A stretch of 17,902 nt of DNA from Proteobacteria bacterium UBA6920 (GTDB taxonomy: Bacteria; Pseudomonadota; Gammaproteobacteria; SG8-11), in the NCBI GenBank assembly GCA_002448875.1, contig DKAS01000175.1, positions 1-17,902 of the forward strand. The letters are read 5' to 3'. Of the stretch, positions 14,049-17,902 are shown one piece after another. A program made the position numbers and the translations under genes. Each line of letters opens with the position of its first letter. Within the stretch, counting starts at the first letter, position 1. The notes below the pieces were generated by a model that worked only from the letters and a program-made list of their open reading frames with translations, was not told the DNA's origin and made no database searches.

Positions 14049-14674
14049 GTAGATTTCCTCGCCAAAATATTCAGTACAACTGACTATTTCAACGACGCTG
14101 GTTTGGACTGAGAGCGTCGTGAAATTCCGGCGCGCGTATCAACCTCAAGGAACGACAAGAGCCGACTTTGCTTCCTCTTTCTTTGGGGTGGCGTGGGCAT
14201 AACGACATTGATCCGTGCATGGACGGCAGCAATAGAATCATCATAAGCACACGCATGGGAGCTAGCAATAGACCGGAAAAATTTTCGGCAAAAAAGGCAT
14301 ATTCACCGCTTTTTAAACAAGCGTTTAGACGGCCTGCCGCAAGCACGCAGCGCGACAACATGTCGTGCGAGAGGGTGGGGATGCGCTCCGCATCCTGCCG
14401 CGCCTTGAGCAGAGTAGGGAGCAGCATTAAAACATTATTAACCCGGACACCTTTCGAGCGGCCCCTCGGCTAAACCTGCCGCCGGGCGCCGGCGCCAGCT
14501 CCCTGGTAACATAATGTTAAATAAGAGTATTATTCAAGGCTCAGAGACCTCATCCTGCCTAGAGTGTGGTTTTCATCCATTCCTGCCCATGGGGCTACCC
14601 CAATTCCCTGTAAGATTCTCCTGGGATTGGACGATAGCGGTGGGAATACGCGAAAGAACATCTAATTTAAAAAA
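14049..14674. other. Long intergenic region between divergent genes
   Basis: This gap of 626 bases separates the coiled-coil gene (minus) from a histidine kinase (plus). Open frames on both strands (14089-14427 minus, 14168-14473 plus) lack ribosome binding sites and domain-like content. A perfect 12-bp palindrome GGCGCCGGCGCC lies at 14485-14496, and AACATAATGTT, symmetric around one base, at 14508-14518; the second could be an operator. An AT-rich stretch at 14508-14530 follows. No clear promoter or RNA gene could be assigned. Confidence 0.4.
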
Positions 14675-16102
14675 ATGCTACAGAAATTTGCCCCCAAGTA
14701 CGTATGGATACTCCTTGCTCTGGTATGCAGTGTTCTTAGCGCCATTCTCGCGGTGTGGTATGCCAACACCGCCAAATCCCATGGCCTGCTCGTTCACGTC
14801 GTGGAGGAAACCGATGAAATGCAAACTGTCGCCAATATGCGCGAGGCGGTTTTCTTCATGGCCTACGAGTTATACCGGGAGGTGGAAGAGTTTTATCATG
14901 GTCAACGCCCCTTGGACGCGGATAAATATCACCAGCGGGAAGCCAGGTTTCGCGAATCCCAGCGCCAGTTCCTGGCATCCCACCTGATTACCAATGCGGA
15001 AACCGACAGCTGGGCCCGCGCCAATGTAATCGTGGAACGCAGCTTCGATCTGCAGAACCAGGTGATTGCCCTGCACCAGAAGGGAAACTACCAGGGCGCG
15101 GATAAATTACTGGCCCAGGAAGTACTGCCGGTGACCAACCAGGCGTTGGAAGCCCTGGAGGAAATTCTGGGCTACCAACGGGAGGAAATGCGTGAAGCCG
15201 TGGAAGAATCACTGGCCACCATCGATACCTCCAAGACATTCATTGCCATTCTCACCGCGCTGATCTTCGCCATGGCAGTAGCTATTGTCGCCATCAGCCG
15301 GCGCGAACAGGCCCTGGCGGTGGACAGGCTGCGAGTCCTGCACGAGCTGGAACAGGCCAAGGAGCAGGCCGTAGCCGCCAATAAGGCCAAGAGCGACGTG
15401 CTGGCCAGAACCAGCCATGATCTGCGCACACCCTTGAACGTCATGATCGGCTACAGTGAACTGATACGGGAGGAGCTGAGCGAAGGGCGCTCCCGGGAAT
15501 TGATTCCCGACGTCGACCGGCTGGTGTATTCATCGCGGCACTTGCTGGGCCTGATCAATGATATTCTGGACCTGTCGAAGATCGAGGAAGGCAAGCTGGA
15601 AATCCTGCCCGAGGTTTTTGCCCTGGATGCGTTCATCGTCCAGATCAGCGAAGAAGTAGCGCCAATCACCAATGGCAACCGGTTTGTCGTTGACTTGCAA
15701 ACAGATTCCATCGATCTGGAAACAGATCCCATGCGCCTGCGGCAAATTCTGCTAAATCTACTCAGTAATGCTTTCAAATTCACCCACGCCGGTACCGTTA
15801 ATCTGCAAGTGGACAGTGTCTCCGGACCGGCCGGCGATCGCCTGCTTCTATCCGTCAGCGATACCGGTCCCGGCATGTCCGACTCGCAACTGTCCAGTCT
15901 GTTCACCGCCTATCAACAGGGGGATCGCCAGACAGCGAAACTCTACGGCGGCACCGGACTGGGGCTGGCGATTTGCCGTAACCTTTGCAACCTGCTGGGC
16001 GGTGAGATCACGGTACAGTCCCGGATCGGCCTTGGTACCACGTTCCATGTAACCTTGCCTTGCAGAATGCAGAAGGACCGCCAAATGCGCACGGCGATCT
16101 AG
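14675..16102 (+). CDS. Membrane sensor histidine kinase (orphan)
   Basis: The 475-residue kinase has one helix at about residues 8-29 (WILLALVCSVLSAILAVWYA) and a second at 189-210 (FIAILTALIFAMAVAIVAIS). Between them lies a helical periplasmic sensor of about 160 residues, like CHASE3 or four-helix-bundle domains. A short coiled coil leads to HisKA with the phosphorylated His248 in RTSHDLRTPLNVMIGYSEL. The ATPase part shows RQILLNLLSNAFKFT (N box), VSDTGPGMS (G1) and GGTGLGLAIC (G2), so catalysis should be intact. It ends soon after FHVTLP and has no receiver or HPt domain. No response regulator is nearby, so its partner is encoded elsewhere; the hybrid kinase receiver at the 3' end of the 7960 gene is a speculative link only. 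ATG 14675 is preceded by a run of seven A and no Shine-Dalgarno motif, so translation may be weak, but it places the first helix correctly. Confidence 0.9.
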   Translation: MLQKFAPKYVWILLALVCSVLSAILAVWYANTAKSHGLLVHVVEETDEMQTVANMREAVFFMAYELYREVEEFYHGQRPLDADKYHQREARFRESQRQFLASHLITNAETDSWARANVIVERSFDLQNQVIALHQKGNYQGADKLLAQEVLPVTNQALEALEEILGYQREEMREAVEESLATIDTSKTFIAILTALIFAMAVAIVAISRREQALAVDRLRVLHELEQAKEQAVAANKAKSDVLARTSHDLRTPLNVMIGYSELIREELSEGRSRELIPDVDRLVYSSRHLLGLINDILDLSKIEEGKLEILPEVFALDAFIVQISEEVAPITNGNRFVVDLQTDSIDLETDPMRLRQILLNLLSNAFKFTHAGTVNLQVDSVSGPAGDRLLLSVSDTGPGMSDSQLSSLFTAYQQGDRQTAKLYGGTGLGLAICRNLCNLLGGEITVQSRIGLGTTFHVTLPCRMQKDRQMRTAI

Positions 16103-16103
16103 C

Positions 16104-16370
16104 ATGTATGATTGGAATTTCGCTCTGGGCTTGCGTCACAATTTTGCCCGGGGTGACTACGTTGTTGCGGGGCGCGCAGGACCTTTTGTCGCCGGAGGGC
16201 TGGTTTATCGCAAGGGGCCGTCTGCGTTTGAATATGGGATGGAGCTGATGCTTGACCGATCGGAAATAGAGTTTGAGGTGGTAGACAGCAGTGGTCAGAA
16301 GAGTTCGCCGCAGCGGATACATCCCCAGGGGCTGATGCTCAGCCTATATCTGGTATTTCTTGGCAGTTAG
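16104..16370 (+). pseudogene. Outer-membrane beta-barrel-like fragment
   Basis: One base after the kinase stop, an 88-codon frame reads as amphipathic strands and turns: WNFALGLRHNF, YVVAGRAGPFVAGGLVY, FEYGMELMLDRSEIEFEVV and GLMLSLYLVFLGS. Alternating hydrophobic residues with glycines and aromatics resemble the last strands of an outer-membrane barrel, and codon use looks genuine. There is no signal peptide and no ribosome binding site beyond possible coupling to the kinase stop codon, so it is probably the 3' remnant of a truncated gene. Its last 27 bases overlap the small exported-protein gene on the other strand. Family not identified. Confidence 0.4.
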
Positions 16371-16523
16371 ACGATGTTTTAACACCTGTTCTTTGCTTCC
16401 GGAAAAGGTAGCAGGTTTTCCTGCATATTTACTGCCGACCCGGTCCGGTGTATCGCTTGCTTCTTCGGCAATGGCCAGTGGCGGCGCAGCCAGAAATAGC
16501 ATAGTCGCGATTATTTTATTCAT
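16344..16523 (-). CDS. Small exported protein, 59 residues
   Basis: This short gene begins at ATG 16523, with CGGAGAAA about nine bases upstream, and ends at TAG 16346-16344. The product starts with a clean signal peptide: MNKIIATMLFLAAPPLAIAE, with cleavage likely after AIA at residue 19. The mature part is only about 40 residues, polar and basic, ending in KHRLTAKKYQI, with no cysteine. It lies 18 bases downstream of the stop of the next small gene on the same strand, so the two look like an operon of small periplasmic or secreted proteins. Function unknown. Length below usual gene-calling limits explains why it is easily missed. Confidence 0.65.
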   Translation of the reverse strand: MNKIIATMLFLAAPPLAIAEEASDTPDRVGSKYAGKPATFSGSKEQVLKHRLTAKKYQI

Positions 16524-16541
16524 TGTCGTTTCTCCGGGGAA

Positions 16542-16892
16542 TCAGGGGACGCAGGCAAACAGGCGGATGAGCATGTCTTCTTCAAGATAACCGAGCCATT
16601 TTTCCTGCGGTCGCTCTGAAGCCAGGAAAGATATATTGATGACAGGAAACGCAGAGTAATCGATTTCTACCCTGCTGGTGTAAGCCTCTATGTTGCCGAT
16701 AGGCTTCTTGCTGTTAAAGCTTTCTACTTCCCAGCCACGTTTGATCAAGGCATAAACCGCGGCCTTGGCCACCGGAGGGTGCTTTAACCCATATTTAGAA
16801 TAGTCGACTTTAAGGGTGGGAAGGGCGTCCGCTACCATGCAGATAATTCAGGCAGCTACCAGTACCAGACCCGGTAGCAATTGCTGGTTCAT
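16542..16892 (-). pseudogene. Small exported protein interrupted by TGA in its signal peptide
   Basis: The frame downstream of ATG 16838 encodes 98 residues containing LKVDYSKYGLKHPPVAKAAVYALIKRGWEVESFN, split here as LKVDYSKYGLKHPPVAKAA and VYALIKRGWEVESFN, followed by EAYTSRVEIDYSAFPVINISF: an alpha-beta domain of periplasmic-protein style. In the same frame, 18 codons upstream, ATG 16892 opens MNQQLLPGLVLVAA, then TGA at 16850-16848, then IICMVADALP. Joined across the TGA this forms a normal signal peptide with an ADA cleavage site. TGG or CGA at this codon would give an intact gene of about 116 residues. ATG 16838 has no ribosome binding site of note. I infer a nonsense-disrupted exported protein; a leaderless cytoplasmic start at 16838 is the alternative. 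The 59-residue gene follows 18 bases downstream. Confidence 0.55.
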
Positions 16893-17405
16893 CCTCAAGT
16901 TGGTAACACAACCTTGTACATGCTTGTAGGGTTGATCAGAGAACGGTCGAGTAATTTACTGAGATACTACAATAAGGTCGTCGTTGGCTGCAGCGCAGCC
17001 ATTACTAAACGATCGGTCCTCCGTTACCGGCCGGGAATTCCTTCCAATATAGACCAACAATTCAAGCGGGCAGGCGGTGAAAATATGCCGGTCGGTAAAC
17101 GCCGGATGCTGACTTGACATCGATCAAACCTGCTGCGAGGCTTGATATGTGCTGACGTTCCCGATGCTGCGAAGCAGGTAGTGCGCGAGAAAATGGGAAG
17201 TTAAGAAATAACGATATCAGATGTTTCGGCGGTCTGTTGTGCTTGGTGACCATGAGCAGATGGGCTGGGCGTAACGATATAGGCGGATTTTCATCTGTTT
17301 GTTCGTCCTTGGGTCAGGTGCATATCCGACGTGGATTGCCGTTCCTGGCGGGACGCGTAGACAGGTGGCACTGATTTATTTATCTAATACAGGGGCAGCC
17401 GTACG
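16893..17405. other. Intergenic region before the DUF6174-like lipoprotein
   Basis: I see no supported gene in these 513 bases. Short frames on both strands (16881-17117 plus, 17062-17253 minus) are not protein-like. A hairpin TGGCTGC-AGC-GCAGCCA spans about 16985-17001 without a T run. AGGGG about 11 bases before ATG 17406 could be the ribosome binding site of the next gene. Confidence 0.35.
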
Positions 17406-17902
17406 ATGAGAATTGCTCTAATGGCGTTGTTAGCCGGTGTTTTTCTGGTTTCCGGCTGCGATATTAACTGCGACAGTACCAACAAGGAACGTTCCGGCCT
17501 CGATCAACTTGACGACAGGCGGCAGCAATGGCAGGAGCTTGCCCTCGTCAGCTACGACATTCGCTATTATCGCAGCTGTTTCTGCGCCATAGAGTATGTA
17601 CGCATCAGCATGGTCGAAGGTGCAGTCGCCGCCATGCAAACAGAGGATGCGGAGGGCTATGTCACACGTCTGATACCAGTGGAGGAATACGCCAACTATT
17701 ATACGATTGACGATTTTTTTCCCTGATAGAAGAGATTGACAAGACGGCGGACAAATTGACGGTAAGCTATGATTCCTCGCTGGGTTACCCGCGCATAATC
17801 AGCGTTGACCCCCATGCCAGACGCTGTAATTGCAGCGGTAGCTGTTCAGAAGCGGTTGACGACGAGTACGGGTACACTATAGAGGTGGAAGTTAAAGGGT
17901 AG
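17406..17902 (+). pseudogene. DUF6174-like lipoprotein, frameshifted at T7
   Basis: The gene starts at ATG 17406 with a lipoprotein signal, MRIALMALLAGVFLVSGCD, whose lipidated cysteine is Cys18. The mature part has YDIRYYRSCFCAIEYVRISM and a strand-turn pattern typical of DUF6174 lipoproteins. The frame ends at TGA 17724-17726, just after TIDDFFP. One frame over, the sequence continues immediately as LIEEIDKTADKLTVSYDS, SLGYPRIISVDPHARRC and EYGYTIEVEVKG, ending in TAG at 17900-17902. TIDD-hydrophobic-F-xLIEE and D-x-x-x-GYP-x-x-I are what this family shows at that point. The break falls at seven T followed by CCC (17714-17723): one extra T would read DDFFSLIEE and give about 165 residues. 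So this is one gene with a one-base loss, by mutation, sequencing error or, less likely, programmed slippage. Function of the family is unknown. Confidence 0.75.

Noticed and set aside
14168..14473. 101-codon plus-strand and overlapping 112-codon minus-strand frames
   Set aside because: Neither has a ribosome binding site or recognisable domain; both are Arg/Ser-rich and could be chance frames in GC-rich DNA.
16848..16850. TGA read as tryptophan under an alternative genetic code
   Set aside because: Other intact genes in the window end at TGA (2447, 3722, 4230), and readthrough there would add unsupported sequence.

Overview
This window of about 17.9 kb is bacterial. It contains a broken efflux pump, signalling proteins and secreted or lipid-anchored proteins of unclear function. 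Gram-negative origin is suggested by two periplasm-sensing histidine kinases, lipoproteins with lipobox cysteines, a fragment that looks like an outer-membrane barrel strand set, and compact GC-rich hairpin terminators. A gammaproteobacterium is my best guess, but no marker gene here settles it. I see no rRNA, tRNA, CRISPR array or intact transposase.

Layout, left to right. (1) Positions 1-1001, minus strand: the C-terminal part of an MFS drug/proton antiporter that has lost its first transmembrane helices; it leaves the window on the left. (2) 1002-1454: a short hydrophobic plus-strand peptide remnant, then a strong hairpin. (3) 1455-2447: a secreted two-module protein closed by a 12-bp GC-rich terminator. 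(4) 2877-4292: an ECF-type sigma factor with a cysteine-rich tail, followed by a stand-alone NTF2/SnoaL-like protein and a clear terminator. (5) 4724-7960: one large multi-PAS hybrid sensor kinase, apparently divided by a single in-frame TAA inside its membrane domain. (6) 8084-13186, minus strand: a 1700-residue modular lipoprotein with TIG/Ig-like domains, a ZU5-like domain, a glycine-rich block, calcium-binding TSP3-type repeats, an SbsA-type Ig domain and a C-terminal seven-fold RCC1-type propeller. (7) 13482-14048, minus strand: an unrecognised coiled-coil protein. (8) 14675-16102: an orphan membrane histidine kinase, directly followed by a short barrel-like fragment. (9) 16344-16892, minus strand: two small exported-protein genes, the upstream one with a TGA inside its signal peptide. 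(10) 17406-17902: a DUF6174-like lipoprotein that changes frame at a run of seven T.

Four genes (the MFS pump, the hybrid kinase, the small exported protein and the DUF6174-like lipoprotein) carry a truncation, an in-frame stop or a one-base frameshift while the rest of the coding sequence stays intact. Either this is a recently decaying accessory region or some of these are sequence errors. The most useful points for a second look are the in-frame stop in the hybrid kinase, the 180/183-bp propeller repeats of the giant lipoprotein, the sigma factor with its NTF2-like neighbour, and the frameshift at T7. I found no defence system or other obvious multi-gene novelty.
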